Shown piece after piece: positions 20,761 to 30,739 of a stretch of DNA of 64,000 nucleotides (the stretch's first letter is position 1; every line of letters starts with the position of its first letter). A program made the translations under genes and the position numbers. A model generated the notes under the pieces. The model was given only the letters and a program-made list of their open reading frames with translations, made no database searches and was not told the DNA's origin. Source of the stretch: Phyllobacterium zundukense (GTDB lineage Bacteria; Pseudomonadota; Alphaproteobacteria; Rhizobiales; Rhizobiaceae); NCBI RefSeq assembly GCF_025452195.1, contig NZ_CP104973.1:1116001-1180000 (forward strand). Reading direction: 5' to 3'.

Positions 20761-21795
20761 ATGAGTTTCAAGGTTGCGGTTGTTGGTGCCACAGGCAATG
20801 TGGGCCGCGAAATGCTTACAATACTGGAAGAGCGCGGGTTTCCGGTCAGCGAAGTCGTGGCGCTTGCGTCGCGCCGTTCGCAGGGAACCGAGGTGTCCTA
20901 TGGCGACCGGACGCTTAAGGTCAAAAACCTCGAGAATTACGATTTTTCCGATACGGATATTTGCCTGATGTCTGCCGGCGGTAACGTCTCGAAGGAATGG
21001 TCGCCGAAGATCGGCGCGCAGGGTTGCGTTGTCATCGATAACTCCTCCGCTTGGCGTTACGATTCAAACGTACCGCTGATCGTGCCGGAAGTTAATCCCG
21101 ATGCAATTGTCGGCTTTACCAAGAAGAACATCATCGCCAATCCGAACTGTTCGACTGCGCAGCTCGTGGTCGCGTTGAAGCCATTGCATGATAAGGCCAG
21201 GATCAAGCGCCTGGTCATCGCGACCTATCAATCGGTTTCGGGTGCCGGCAAGGACGGAATGGACGAACTGTTTCAGCAGTCGCGGGCGGTATTCGTCGCC
21301 GATCCGGTGGAGGCCAAAAAGTTTACCAAGCGCATTGCTTTCAATGTCATTCCACACATTGACGTCTTCATGGAAGATGGCTCGACCAAGGAAGAGTGGA
21401 AGATGGTCGCCGAAACCAAGAAGATGCTCGATCCGAAGATCAAGCTCACGGCGACTTGCGTGCGCGTACCAGTGTTTATTGGCCACTCGGAAGCGGTAAA
21501 TATCGAATTCGAAAGCCCGATGAGTGCCGAGGAAGCCCGCGAGATCCTGAGCGATGCGCCGGGCTGCCTGGTCGTGGATCGCCACGAAGATGGTGGCTAT
21601 ATCACGCCTTACGAAGCTGCCGGTGAAGATGCCACCTACATCTCGCGTATCCGCGAAGATATTACGGTCGAAAATGGTCTTTCCATCTGGATCGTTTCCG
21701 ACAACCTTCGCAAGGGCGCAGCACTTAATGCAATCCAGATTGCCGAGCTTCTGGTTGCGCGCGGGCTCATCCAGCCGAAGAAGATCGCGGCCTGA
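20761..21795 (+). CDS. asd: Aspartate-semialdehyde dehydrogenase
   Basis: Reduces aspartyl phosphate to aspartate semialdehyde with NADPH, at the branch to lysine/diaminopimelate, methionine and threonine. The 344-residue protein has the NADP motif GATGNVGREM (residues 8-17), the catalytic cysteine in NPNCSTAQL and the later HIDVFMEDGSTKEEWKM-type substrate region. An ATG after aggagatattacag gives a clear start. It ends at a terminator that lies in the 3' end of ohrR on the other strand. Confidence 0.97.
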   Translation: MSFKVAVVGATGNVGREMLTILEERGFPVSEVVALASRRSQGTEVSYGDRTLKVKNLENYDFSDTDICLMSAGGNVSKEWSPKIGAQGCVVIDNSSAWRYDSNVPLIVPEVNPDAIVGFTKKNIIANPNCSTAQLVVALKPLHDKARIKRLVIATYQSVSGAGKDGMDELFQQSRAVFVADPVEAKKFTKRIAFNVIPHIDVFMEDGSTKEEWKMVAETKKMLDPKIKLTATCVRVPVFIGHSEAVNIEFESPMSAEEAREILSDAPGCLVVDRHEDGGYITPYEAAGEDATYISRIREDITVENGLSIWIVSDNLRKGAALNAIQIAELLVARGLIQPKKIAA

Positions 21796-21812
21796 TAATC
21801 TAGCCTATTGAA

Positions 21813-22313
21813 CTATAGAAGGGCGCGGGAAAACTGCGCCCTTTTATTTGCTGCGTCGATGCTCGCGATGAGGTTGTCGCGCATGGTAATCAACTCGGCA
21901 CGCAGCCCTTTTGCCTCGTCCAAGGTGCAGCCGAATGCCTTTCCCATAGCGATGGGCACAGCTTCGGCCCGTTCGCGCATGGCGCGGCCATTGCCAGTCA
22001 GTCCGATCAGAACCTGGCGCTCATCAACCGTATCGCGGCGGCGTGTAATCAAGCCCGCGCTTTCCAGGCGTTTTAGAAGCGGGGTTAGCGTGCCGGAATC
22101 AAGGCTGAGCTTGTCGCCGATCGATTTAACCGTCTGGCTTTCGCGCTCCCAGAGTACCGCCATCACAAGATATTGCGGGTAGGTCAGGCCGAGCGCCACC
22201 AGGCGCGGTTGATAGGCGCGCGTAACGGCGTTGGCGGTCGAGTAGATAGCGAAGCACAGGAAGTTTTCCAGTTTGAGCAGCGAGTCCGGTGCCTTTCCCG
22301 ATGTTGCGTTCAT
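21813..22313 (-). CDS. ohrR: MarR-family organic peroxide sensor OhrR
   Basis: Redox-sensing repressor of ohr. A conserved N-terminal reactive cysteine sits in FLCFAIYS (Cys20 from the chosen start), and the winged helix contains SGTLTPLLKRLESAGLI and the wing RRDTVDERQV. The open frame reaches 22343, but ATG 22313 has a better ribosome-binding site (aaagg), giving 166 residues. It is divergent from ohr across 148 bp that carry matching operator repeats. Its 3' coding end contains the asd terminator. Confidence 0.94.
   Translation of the reverse strand: MNATSGKAPDSLLKLENFLCFAIYSTANAVTRAYQPRLVALGLTYPQYLVMAVLWERESQTVKSIGDKLSLDSGTLTPLLKRLESAGLITRRRDTVDERQVLIGLTGNGRAMRERAEAVPIAMGKAFGCTLDEAKGLRAELITMRDNLIASIDAANKRAQFSRALL
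21818..21846 (+). terminator. Terminator of asd, inside the ohrR coding end
   Basis: AAGGGCGC-gggaaaact-GCGCCCTT followed by TTATTT on the plus strand, 23 bp after the asd stop. The same bases encode the last residues of OhrR on the minus strand (QFSRALL). Confidence 0.7.
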
Positions 22314-22359
22314 TGTTTGTCGTCCTTTCAGGGCAACGCACAATAGCAGGCCCGATTGA

Positions 22360-22438
22360 ATTGCGCACCATTTAATTTTTCGTCACTCACCAAAATATCT
22401 ATTGCGCACAATTTAATTGTATGCAAATTAAATTGTGC
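22360..22438. promoter_or_regulatory. OhrR operator region (three related half-copies)
   Basis: An 18-mer attgcgcacNatttaatt occurs at 22360-22377 and 22401-22418 with one difference, exactly 41 bp apart. The second copy contains the 13-bp palindrome acaatttaattgt (22408-22420) and is followed by an inverted copy, making 12-bp perfect arms at 22407-22418 and 22426-22437. ACAATT-type palindromes are typical OhrR boxes. Location between the divergent ohrR and ohr starts supports this role. Confidence 0.85.
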
Positions 22439-22461
22439 TGACTAACCAACCTAAGGAACAA

Positions 22462-22887
22462 ATGATGAGCATTCTCTACACAACGAAAGCGACGGCAACT
22501 GGTGGCCGCGAGGGCCGAGCAGCAAGTGAGGATGGCCGCCTGCAGATTACGCTGTCAACGCCAAAGGAGCTTGGCGGGAATGGCGGTGATGGCACCAATC
22601 CGGAACAGCTCTTCGGCGCCGGCTATTCCGCCTGCTTTCTTGGCGCGATCAAATATGTAGCCGGCCAGAAGAAAGTTAAACTTTCCGAGGAGAGCGCTGT
22701 CACTGCAACAGTTGGCATTGGTCCCCGCGAGGACGGCAAGGGGTTCGGCCTGGACGTTGCGCTCGCAGTCACTCTGCCGGGCGTGGAAGCTGCACAGGCT
22801 CGGGAAATTGTCGATGCTGCGCACGTTGTTTGCCCCTATTCGGAGGCCACGCGTAGCAACCTCAACGTACGTATATCGATTAATTGA
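22462..22887 (+). CDS. ohr: Organic hydroperoxide resistance protein Ohr
   Basis: Thiol peroxidase that reduces fatty-acid and other organic hydroperoxides. The reactive cysteine lies in GYSACFLGA and the resolving cysteine in [12 protein letters not shown], both conserved. The OsmC/Ohr fold is complete at 141 residues. ATG 22462 follows aaggaac; a GTG at 22435 in frame is less likely because it lies inside the operator. Controlled by the divergent ohrR. Confidence 0.96.
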   Translation: MMSILYTTKATATGGREGRAASEDGRLQITLSTPKELGGNGGDGTNPEQLFGAGYSACFLGAIKYVAGQKKVKLSEESAVTATVGIGPREDGKGFGLDVALAVTLPGVEAAQAREIVDAAHVVCPYSEATRSNLNVRISIN

Positions 22888-23035
22888 CACCAAGGGTTGT
22901 CGTACTAGGGTTGTCCAAGACAGCTACACCCAGAGCGATATCCCGTTACACATGACATCTCCCCCGCGTTTTCCGAGGGCCGCGTTCGCTGCCCAAATGC
23001 AGAAAATCAAGCCACAACCAGCGAAAGGACAAGCT

Positions 23036-23857
23036 ATGCCTACCATCACCACAAACGACGGTACCGAGATCTACTACAAGGACTGGGGTAAGGGACAGCC
23101 GGTGGTTTTCAGCCATGGCTGGCCGCTCTCTTCGGATGCCTGGGAGGACCAGATGTTCTTCCTCGCCTCAAATGGCTACCGGGTCATTGCCCATGACCGC
23201 CGCGGTCATGGACGCTCCAGCCAGCCTTGGAATGGCAATGATCTGGACACCTATGCGGACGATCTGGCGGAACTGTTCGAAAAGCTTGATCTGAAGGATA
23301 CAATCATGATCGGCCATTCGACGGGCGGCGGCGAAGTTGCCCGTTATATCGGACGGCATGGCACAAAACGTGTTGCCAAAGCAGTGCTTGTCGGGGCTAT
23401 TCCACCGCTGATGCTGAAAACCGAAGCCAACCCCGAAGGCCTGCCCATCGACGTTTTCAATGGCATACGCGATGGCGTTCTCGCTGACAGATCACAGTTC
23501 TTCACAGACCTGTCGCTACCGTTCTACAGCTATAACCGTCCTGGTGCGAAAATTTCCGAAGGCGTCAGAGATTTCTTTTGGCTGCAAGGCATGATGGCTG
23601 GAATGCCCGCCTCCTACTTCTGCGTCAAAGCATTCTCCGAAACCGACCTCACCGAAGATCTGAAGAAGTTCGACATTCCGACCTTGTTCATCCATGGCGA
23701 TGACGACCAGATCGTGCCAATTGACGATGCGGCGCGCAAGGCTGTCAAAATCGTGAAGAACGCTACCTTGAAGGTCTATCCCGGTGCGCCTCACGGTCTT
23801 GCAACGACGCACAAGGATCAACTCAACAAGGACCTTCTGGATTTCGCCAAGGCCTGA
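23036..23857 (+). CDS. Alpha/beta hydrolase, non-heme haloperoxidase type
   Basis: 273-residue alpha/beta hydrolase of the cofactor-free chloroperoxidase group. The nucleophile serine is in GHSTGG, the acid in HGDDDQIVP and the histidine in GAPHGL. The N-terminal motif [13 protein letters not shown] is typical of that group. The frame is open upstream, but ATG 23036 follows gcgaaaggac. It lies 148 bp after ohr on the same strand; peroxide chemistry of both enzymes makes a shared stress response plausible but unproven. True substrates may be esters. Confidence 0.9.
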   Translation: MPTITTNDGTEIYYKDWGKGQPVVFSHGWPLSSDAWEDQMFFLASNGYRVIAHDRRGHGRSSQPWNGNDLDTYADDLAELFEKLDLKDTIMIGHSTGGGEVARYIGRHGTKRVAKAVLVGAIPPLMLKTEANPEGLPIDVFNGIRDGVLADRSQFFTDLSLPFYSYNRPGAKISEGVRDFFWLQGMMAGMPASYFCVKAFSETDLTEDLKKFDIPTLFIHGDDDQIVPIDDAARKAVKIVKNATLKVYPGAPHGLATTHKDQLNKDLLDFAKA

Positions 23858-23874
23858 TCTGGACTTTAATCAAA

Positions 23875-25923
23875 TCAAAGCCCACGCTTTTCGATCATGG
23901 CATCGGGCGTGGGCATCTTGCCGCGAAACGCCTTGTAGAGATCTTCCGGATCGCGGCTTCCACCCGCTGAATAAATATACTGTCTCAGCTTCGCGGCGAG
24001 ATCACTGTTGAACACATCGCCGGTCTCCTCGAAAGCCTTGAACGCATCCGCATCCAGCACCTCCGACCACATGTAGGAATAATAGCCGGCTGAATAACCG
24101 TCTCCGGAAAACACGTGGGTGAAGTGCGGGGTGCGATGGCGCATGATAATGGCGTCGGGCATCTCCAGTTGCCTCAATGTATCGGCCTCGAATTTGATCG
24201 GATCGACGGGCGGGGTACCGTCCGCATGAAACGCCATGTCAACCAGCGCAGACGAGGTGAATTCAACGGTGTTGAACCCCGCATTGAATGTATTGGCTGC
24301 GAGTACCTTGTCGAGCAAGGCTTTCGGCATCGCTTCGCCAGTACGGTAATGAATTGCATATTTCTCAAGAATGGCCGGCACGGTCAGCCAGTGCTCGTAG
24401 AGTTGAGATGGCAATTCGACAAAGTCACGCGATACGGATGTGCCGGAAACCGCTGGCCAGGTGACGTCCGACAAAAGTCCATGCAGCGCATGGCCAAACT
24501 CATGAAACAGCGTTTTCGCACCATCAAGCGATAGCAGAGCGGGCTCACCCTTGGGCGGTTTGGCGAAATTCATAACGTTGTAGATGATCGGATTGTGCTC
24601 GCCGTCGAGCTTGTGTTGCGATTGGAGCGCGCTCATCCATGCGCCAGAGCGCTTCGATTGGCGATTGAAATAATCGCCGAGGAAAAGACCACGTTCGCTG
24701 CCATCCGCATTGAAAACTTCCCAGATGCGGACATCCGGATGCCAGGTCGGAATGCCCTGTTTCTCCTCGAACGTAATTCCGAACAGACGTGTCGCGACGT
24801 CGAAGCAGGCTTCGATGACCTTCTCCAGTTGCAGGTATGGTTTCAGTTCGGCCTCGTCGAAAGCGAAACGCTCGTTGCGCAGTTTCTCGGCATAGTAGCG
24901 CCAGTCCCAAGGTTCGACTTTGTGATTGCGGCCTTCCCCGGTGATAAGACGCTGCAGATCGGTCTCTTCTTCGGCGGCGCGCGCCTTGGCTTTGTCCCAG
25001 ACCGGTTCCAGCAAGTCCATAACCGCCTTGGGCGTCTTGGCCATCGTGTCATCGAGCTTGTAAGCCGCGAAGCTTTGATAGCCCAGCAGTTTGGCTTTCT
25101 CGGCGCGCAGCTTCACCATTTCGGCAACGATGGCCGTATTGTCTGTCGACCCGCCGTTTTCGCCTCGAGCGGCCCAGGCACGGAACGACTTTTCCCGCAA
25201 GGAGCGATTTTCGGAGAAGGACAGGAAGGGTTCGATGATGGAGCGGGATAAGGTGACTGCCCAAGCATCGGGTCGATCACGCTCTTCGGCGGCACCGCGC
25301 ATTGCGTCACGCACAAAATCCGGTAGGCCGGCTAGTTCCGTCTCGTCCGTGATGAAAAGTGCCCAGTCAGCTTCGTCTTTTTGCACGTTCTGTCCGAATT
25401 GCGCGCCAAGGCTTGCGAGCCTTTCATTGATGTCGGCAAGCCGTGCCTTCCCCTGTTCGTCGAGCCGCGCGCCGCTGCGCACAAAACCTTTCCAGGTTTT
25501 TTCCAGCACACGATCCGTTTCGGGATCGAGGCCGAGCAGATCGCGCTGCTCGTAAAGCGAATCGATACGCGCGAAGAGAAGCGGATTCATCATGATCGAG
25601 GAAGAATGGCGTGACATTTTCGGTGCGATGACCCGCTCAAGCGCCTGTATTGTTTCATTGGTGTGGGCACCGGCCCGCAGCCAGAAGATTGCCGAGACAC
25701 GATCCAGGTCCTTGCCAGAAAGTTGCAGTGCCTTCAGCGTGTTCTCAATCGTTGGGACGTCGTGCTGGTCAACCACGGCCTCGATATCGGCGAGGTCTGC
25801 CGCCAGGGCGGCATCAAAGGCAGCAGCGAAGTCATCATCGTTGAAAGCGGTGAAGTCGGGCAGCCCAAGAGGCCCGGTCCATTCTGTCAATGCTGCGTTG
25901 ATGGACGGTTTTGTTGAAGACAT
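23875..25923 (-). CDS. M3-family oligopeptidase (oligopeptidase A/Dcp type)
   Basis: Cytosolic zinc metallopeptidase that clears short peptides, including cleaved signal peptides in E. coli. The 682-residue length is right for the M3 family. The active site HEFGHALHG supplies the HExxH motif, preceded by LLSLDGAKTLF-type sequence. The C-terminal FSGDGYSAGYYSYMWSEVLDADAF region is family-typical. No signal peptide. It converges on the hydrolase with 17 bp between the ends. Confidence 0.93.
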   Translation of the reverse strand: MSSTKPSINAALTEWTGPLGLPDFTAFNDDDFAAAFDAALAADLADIEAVVDQHDVPTIENTLKALQLSGKDLDRVSAIFWLRAGAHTNETIQALERVIAPKMSRHSSSIMMNPLLFARIDSLYEQRDLLGLDPETDRVLEKTWKGFVRSGARLDEQGKARLADINERLASLGAQFGQNVQKDEADWALFITDETELAGLPDFVRDAMRGAAEERDRPDAWAVTLSRSIIEPFLSFSENRSLREKSFRAWAARGENGGSTDNTAIVAEMVKLRAEKAKLLGYQSFAAYKLDDTMAKTPKAVMDLLEPVWDKAKARAAEEETDLQRLITGEGRNHKVEPWDWRYYAEKLRNERFAFDEAELKPYLQLEKVIEACFDVATRLFGITFEEKQGIPTWHPDVRIWEVFNADGSERGLFLGDYFNRQSKRSGAWMSALQSQHKLDGEHNPIIYNVMNFAKPPKGEPALLSLDGAKTLFHEFGHALHGLLSDVTWPAVSGTSVSRDFVELPSQLYEHWLTVPAILEKYAIHYRTGEAMPKALLDKVLAANTFNAGFNTVEFTSSALVDMAFHADGTPPVDPIKFEADTLRQLEMPDAIIMRHRTPHFTHVFSGDGYSAGYYSYMWSEVLDADAFKAFEETGDVFNSDLAAKLRQYIYSAGGSRDPEDLYKAFRGKMPTPDAMIEKRGL

Positions 25924-26032
25924 GGGGGCGCTCCGTCAGGTGGGAAGAACAACAAGGTTCTAACATCTAAGACGGAGACGGTGCAGCCACAAGCCGCGTC
26001 GTCAAGAAAGTAGCAGCATCGCTGAAAACAAA

Positions 26033-26053
26033 AAGCGGGGCAGGGCCCCGCTT
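26033..26053 (-). terminator. Terminator of argG
   Basis: Minus strand AGCGGGGCCCTGCCCCGCTTTTTG: a GC-rich stem followed by a short T-run, 20 bp after the argG stop. Confidence 0.75.
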
Positions 26054-26072
26054 CGTTTCGTGTTCGGAAGTA

Positions 26073-27296
26073 TCAGCTGTTGCGCTTGCGGGCGGCAAGC
26101 GTGCGCAGCCGCAACGCGTTAAGGCGGATAAATCCGGCGGCATCCTTTTGGTCATAAGCACCGCGGTCGTCCTCGAAAGTCACGAGAGCGTCTGAATAGA
26201 GCGACTTCTTTGATTTCCGGCCGGAAACCATGACGTTGCCCTTGTATAGCTTCAAACGAACGGTGCCTTCGACATCGTCCTGGCTTTTGTCGATCATGGC
26301 CTGCAGCATTTCACGCTCCGGCGAGAACCAGAAGCCGTTGTAGATAAGTTCGGCATAACGGGGCATGAATTCATCTTTGAGATGGGCCGCACCGCGATCG
26401 AGCGTAATCGATTCCATTGCACGATGTGCGGCGAGAAGTATGGTGCCGCCCGGTGTCTCGTAGACACCGCGCGATTTCATGCCGACGAAACGGTTTTCGA
26501 CCAGATCAAGACGGCCGATACCATTGTCGCGGCCAAGGTCGTTGAGCGCTTTCAACAATGTTGCAGGGGAGAGCGGCTTGCCGTCAATGGCAACCGCATC
26601 GCCTTTTTCAAAGGCGATTTCGATTTCCGTTACTCTATCTGGCGCTTCCATCGGCGAGATCGTGCGCTGGTGCACGTATTCCGGAGCCTCCACCCACGGA
26701 TCCTCAAGCACCTTGCCTTCCGACGAAGAGTGCAAAAGGTTTGCATCTACGGAGAACGGGGCTTCACCGAGCTTGTCCTTGGCGATCGGAATCTGATGTT
26801 CGCGCGCAAACTCCAGAAGATCCGTGCGCGATTTGAAGGTCCAGTCGCGCCAGGGTGCGATCACCTTGATATCCGGATTAAGCGCATAGGCGGAAAGCTC
26901 GAAGCGGACCTGATCGTTGCCCTTGCCGGTCGCGCCGTGGGCGATTGCGTCAGCGCCGGTGCGAGCTGCGATCTCGACGAGATGTTTTGAAATCAGCGGG
27001 CGGGCAATCGAAGTGCCGAGCAGATAGACGCCTTCATAGACGGCATTGGCGCGGAACATCGGAAAGACGAAATCGCGAACGAATTCCTCGCGCACATCCT
27101 CGATATAGATCTCCTTGATGCCCATCATTTCGGCCTTCTTGCGCGCCGGCTCGAGCTCTTCGCCTTGGCCGAGATCGGCGGTGAAGGTAACGACTTCAGC
27201 GCCGAGTTCCGTCTGCAGCCATTTCAGGATGATGGAGGTGTCGAGTCCACCCGAATAGGCGAGGACGACCTTCTTGACGTCTTTCCACTTGTTCAT
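26073..27296 (-). CDS. argG: Argininosuccinate synthase
   Basis: ATP-dependent ligation of citrulline and aspartate in arginine synthesis. The PP-loop motif [10 protein letters not shown] lies near residue 12. Type-I ArgG features continue with [14 protein letters not shown]. The open frame reaches 27359, but [17 protein letters not shown] with an upstream aggaaa site gives 407 residues, the family length. It is a single-gene unit with its own terminator. Confidence 0.97.
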   Translation of the reverse strand: MNKWKDVKKVVLAYSGGLDTSIILKWLQTELGAEVVTFTADLGQGEELEPARKKAEMMGIKEIYIEDVREEFVRDFVFPMFRANAVYEGVYLLGTSIARPLISKHLVEIAARTGADAIAHGATGKGNDQVRFELSAYALNPDIKVIAPWRDWTFKSRTDLLEFAREHQIPIAKDKLGEAPFSVDANLLHSSSEGKVLEDPWVEAPEYVHQRTISPMEAPDRVTEIEIAFEKGDAVAIDGKPLSPATLLKALNDLGRDNGIGRLDLVENRFVGMKSRGVYETPGGTILLAAHRAMESITLDRGAAHLKDEFMPRYAELIYNGFWFSPEREMLQAMIDKSQDDVEGTVRLKLYKGNVMVSGRKSKKSLYSDALVTFEDDRGAYDQKDAAGFIRLNALRLRTLAARKRNS

Positions 27297-27546
27297 TCTG
27301 TTTTCCTGCATATTCGCTATTTCTTGCAGGTCTTTTAGCAGGTGCGGTGATGTTGGCAAGGCTGGTCTCGGAGAGCTGCGGCTTGCCTCTGCAGGACTTG
27401 TCTCGCTCGGTGAACCGGAGACGACAGCTGTTCGAGAACAACGTACGAAAATGCATCATATAAAATGAGCCGCAGGAACCGAAAACGGGTGGTTAAAATC
27501 CGATAGTCGCGTTAGCTTCCGACAAAATTCATTGCGGAGCTTGTAA

Positions 27547-28188
27547 ATGAACTTCATTCCCGAATGGTCCATCATCCTGCAGTTCGCCGTTGCGACCTTC
27601 GTTCTGTCAATCACACCCGGGCCTGATATGACGCTTTTCGTGGGACGGGCTTTGTCGGAAGGCAAGGCGGCCGGTTTTGCTTGTCTGGCCGGCGCAAGCA
27701 GCGGAGTTGTCGTACACACGACGATGGTGGCTATCGGGCTTTCCGCATTGATTGTTGCGTCGCCGACCGCGTTCCTTGCGCTCAAGATCGTCGGCGCAGG
27801 ATACCTGGTATGGCTTGCCTATCAGGCCATCCGACATGGCTCAGCGTTCTCGCCGGAAAAGCAGGTCGGCCAATCCCACACATTGTTTCAAAACTGGTTG
27901 ACCGGTTTCGGAATCAATCTGCTCAATCCGAAAATCATCCTGTTCTTCATGACCTTCCTGCCGCAATTCGTCTCGGCCTCGGACCCTCACGCACCCGGAA
28001 AGCTGTTTTTTCTAGGTGTGCTGTTTATCCCGCTCGCCTTGCCTGTGGTTGCGCCGATGATTATCGCGGCGGACAAGTTTTCAAAACTGCTCAAGAAAAA
28101 CCCGACAGTCACCCGGATCACCGATTGGCTTTTCGCGGGCGTTTTTTCCGCTTTCGCGGCAAAGATCCTGATGGCACAAGCGAAGTAG
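27547..28188 (+). CDS. LysE/RhtB-family amino-acid exporter
   Basis: Inner-membrane exporter of 213 residues with about six helices. The family motif SITPGPDMTLFVGRAL follows the first helix, and a later NPKIILFFMTFLPQF motif matches RhtB-type proteins. Substrate is likely an amino acid or related metabolite but cannot be specified. It has no visible regulatory partner next to it. Confidence 0.92.
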   Translation: MNFIPEWSIILQFAVATFVLSITPGPDMTLFVGRALSEGKAAGFACLAGASSGVVVHTTMVAIGLSALIVASPTAFLALKIVGAGYLVWLAYQAIRHGSAFSPEKQVGQSHTLFQNWLTGFGINLLNPKIILFFMTFLPQFVSASDPHAPGKLFFLGVLFIPLALPVVAPMIIAADKFSKLLKKNPTVTRITDWLFAGVFSAFAAKILMAQAK

Positions 28189-28197
28189 TGCGCCAGG

Positions 28198-28626
28198 CTA
28201 TAGGTCTTTCGGAAGCTGGGCGATCCCGCCTGCACTGCGTCCTGAAATCAGCCAGTATACAAAGCCACCGACAACACCGGTGGCAAGGATTGCTGCGAAT
28301 GTACTTGTGTCTTCTGCCTGCGGCCGCCATTTCCAGACAATGATCACGACGGCAATGCCAGCACCGCCGAGCGCATAGAATAGCCAATCGCGCCAGGCGG
28401 TCAGCTCGGCATACAGGATAAGAATCGCCGCGGGAAAGAAGATGCTGTAGCCAATTACCACCGCAAAAGCCGGAACGGTCAAATACAAGAATGGACCCTC
28501 CGAGCCGATCAACTCGGAACTACCAAGCAGCAGCAGGTTGAGGAACAGCGATGCGGCGAAAATCGCGCAGACGAAGCCAAACGTGATCAGGGCAAAACGC
28601 AGCAAGTAGAACAGGATCCGGCTCAA
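28198..28626 (-). CDS. Hypothetical four-helix membrane protein
   Basis: A 142-residue protein with four predicted hydrophobic segments (about 10-32, 47-72, 82-98, 110-126) and no recognised family. Its start overlaps the rlmN stop by four bases (ATGA), which implies translational coupling with rlmN. Codon usage looks like that of its neighbours. Function unknown. Confidence 0.75.
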   Translation of the reverse strand: MSRILFYLLRFALITFGFVCAIFAASLFLNLLLLGSSELIGSEGPFLYLTVPAFAVVIGYSIFFPAAILILYAELTAWRDWLFYALGGAGIAVVIIVWKWRPQAEDTSTFAAILATGVVGGFVYWLISGRSAGGIAQLPKDL

Positions 28627-29861
28627 TCTTCGCCGTGCCCGGCGATCATGGCCGCCTCGAACGCCAGACGGTCCGTCTTCTTCATGCGTTCCGATTCTGA
28701 TTTCAACTGACCGCAGGCTGCCAAAATATCACGTCCGCGCGGAGTGCGGATCGGCGAGGCGTAGCCGGCATTGTTGACGTAATCGGCGAACTTCTCGATC
28801 TGTTCCCAATCGGAACACTGGTAATTCACACCGGGCCAGGGGTTGAACGGGATCAGATTGATCTTTGCCGGAATGCCCCTGAGCAGCTTGACAAGCTGCT
28901 TGGCATCGTTGAGCGAGTCATTGACGCCCTTGAGCATGACATACTCGAAGGTGATCCGCTTCGAATTGGAAAGGCTCGGATAGGCCCGGCATGCATCCAG
29001 CAATTCTTTCAGCGGGTACTTCTTGTTGATAGGCACGAGCATGTCGCGCAGGTCGTCGTTCACCGCATGCAAAGAGATTGCCAGCATGACGCCAATCTCT
29101 TCGCCTGCGCGATAAATTTCCGGCACGACTCCTGAAGTCGACAATGTGATCCGGCGCTTGGACAACGACAGGCCATCGCCATCGGAGGCGATCAGCAGAG
29201 CCTTCTTGACGTTCTCGAAATTATAAAGCGGCTCGCCCATTCCCATCATCACGATGTTGGAAACCTTGCGGCCCTCAGCGGGCACAATGGCGCCATCGGG
29301 CGTATTGCGATCGGGGAAATCGCCGAGGCGGTCCCGGGCGATCAGTAGCTGTGCCAGAATCTCTTCGGCGGTCAAATTGCGGACGAGCTTCTGGGTGCCC
29401 GTGTGGCAGAAGGAGCAGGTGAGGGTGCAGCCGACCTGGCTGGAAATACACAGGGTGCCTCGGCCTTCTTCCGGAATATAAACGGTTTCGATCTCGACAG
29501 GACGTCCGGCCCCGCGCGGCGGGAAGCGGAACAGCCACTTGCGCGTGCCATCATTGGAGATCTGTTCCTCGACAATCTCCGGACGCGCAATATTGAAATG
29601 CCGGTCCAGCAATTCACGCATGTCCCGGGAAATGTTCAGCATATCGGCAAAATCGGAAACGCCGCGCACATATAGCCAATGCCAGAGCTGCGCGACGCGC
29701 ATCTTTATCTGACGTTCAGGCACGCCGATCGCAACCAGCGCCTCGCCCATTTCCGCACGCGACAAGCCAATCAACGATGGCTTTTCAACGATCGCGGTTC
29801 GAATGGCATCACGGGATTTGTCCCGGGCAACAGGATGTGTCAGGTCTAGCGATACGGACAT
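28623..29861 (-). CDS. rlmN: 23S rRNA/tRNA adenine-C2 methyltransferase RlmN
   Basis: Radical-SAM enzyme that methylates A2503 of 23S rRNA and A37 of some tRNAs. The iron-sulfur motif CTLTCSFC (CxxxCxxC) is followed by [11 protein letters not shown], and MGMGEPLYN is the SAM-binding GGE-like strand. The methylated cysteine region near the C-terminus is present (DILAACGQL). Length of 412 is usual for alphaproteobacteria. Confidence 0.96.
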   Translation of the reverse strand: MSVSLDLTHPVARDKSRDAIRTAIVEKPSLIGLSRAEMGEALVAIGVPERQIKMRVAQLWHWLYVRGVSDFADMLNISRDMRELLDRHFNIARPEIVEEQISNDGTRKWLFRFPPRGAGRPVEIETVYIPEEGRGTLCISSQVGCTLTCSFCHTGTQKLVRNLTAEEILAQLLIARDRLGDFPDRNTPDGAIVPAEGRKVSNIVMMGMGEPLYNFENVKKALLIASDGDGLSLSKRRITLSTSGVVPEIYRAGEEIGVMLAISLHAVNDDLRDMLVPINKKYPLKELLDACRAYPSLSNSKRITFEYVMLKGVNDSLNDAKQLVKLLRGIPAKINLIPFNPWPGVNYQCSDWEQIEKFADYVNNAGYASPIRTPRGRDILAACGQLKSESERMKKTDRLAFEAAMIAGHGED

Positions 29862-29932
29862 GGAGTTTTCTAACGTTCTAATCGGAAGCGGGGCTCATAC
29901 CACGTTCCAGCCCGCGCGTCACCTCCACATGC

Positions 29933-29960
29933 AAAAGGGCCGAAACAGTGGTCGGCCCTT
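29933..29960 (-). terminator. Terminator of the ialB-like gene
   Basis: Minus strand AAGGGCCGA-ccactgt-TTCGGCCCTTTT: a 9-bp stem followed by T residues, 23 bp after the stop of the IalB-like gene. Confidence 0.75.
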
Positions 29961-29982
29961 CTAACGACATCTCTTCGAATTG

Positions 29983-30486
29983 TTACTTGCAGGTCGCGAT
30001 AGCTTTCAGAGCAGCCGATACACCCTTCAGCGAATATGCATAACTCGTCTTCGTACCGCGCTTCGAGACAGCGTTGATCGACATCTGTTGTCCCGCGCGC
30101 AGCGCAGCGACGAGTTGCGGTTCTTCGGCAGCGTTTTCCATCCAGCCGTGACTGCCACTGGTAAACATGGAGAAAGAACGCTCGTCGATCTTCACAACGA
30201 CCTTGGAATTTGCCTGCAGATCGTAACCGGCCTTGAACTGCGGCTCATAACTGACGTTCTGACCCGGCTTCTGGCTCACCATAAAGAAGTTATCGCCATG
30301 ATCGATCTTGGCAGGCTGCTTGTCGATCGGGACAGAAAGGACGTAGCAGACTTTACCATTGCCTTGCTGGTAGCTGTAAGCGCCCCACGCGTTGTACTGG
30401 CTGATCTGACTTGGGGTCTGGGCAAGAGCTGTTCCCGTCAGCCCAAACATGAGCACAGAGACCGCTACGATTGATTTACCAAACAT
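29983..30486 (-). CDS. Invasion-associated locus B (IalB) family protein
   Basis: Secreted or periplasmic protein of 167 residues with a signal peptide that ends at ALAQ (about residue 23). The DUF1176-like IalB core includes YNAWGAYSY and VSQKPGQNVSYEP. Bartonella IalB promotes entry into red cells, but the family is widespread in free-living rhizobia, so a virulence role should not be assumed. Monocistronic, with its own terminator. Confidence 0.9.
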   Translation of the reverse strand: MFGKSIVAVSVLMFGLTGTALAQTPSQISQYNAWGAYSYQQGNGKVCYVLSVPIDKQPAKIDHGDNFFMVSQKPGQNVSYEPQFKAGYDLQANSKVVVKIDERSFSMFTSGSHGWMENAAEEPQLVAALRAGQQMSINAVSKRGTKTSYAYSLKGVSAALKAIATCK

Positions 30487-30739
30487 TTTACCTACCAGTT
30501 TTTCTCGCGTACTTCATAACTCGCGAACCGGCAATGGCCCGGAGATTTCCGGATGCCGTATTGTCCAGTTCGCTTCCCTTAATTTGACTTAATCTGGGTT
30601 ACCAAACGGTGAAGATAGAGCAAATTTTCAGAGCTACGAATATCGCGTCCTCGTTAACGTCCCACCAGTGAACTCCAGCCAAACAAAAGCGGCGAGACTT
30701 TGACGTTTCGCGGTTTCACGTCCTTGTGATGAATCGAAG

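Noticed and set aside
30579..30592. TTAA-N6-TTAA upstream of the ialB-like gene as a CtrA site
   Set aside because: Spacing is 6, whereas the CtrA consensus needs 7; no other support.
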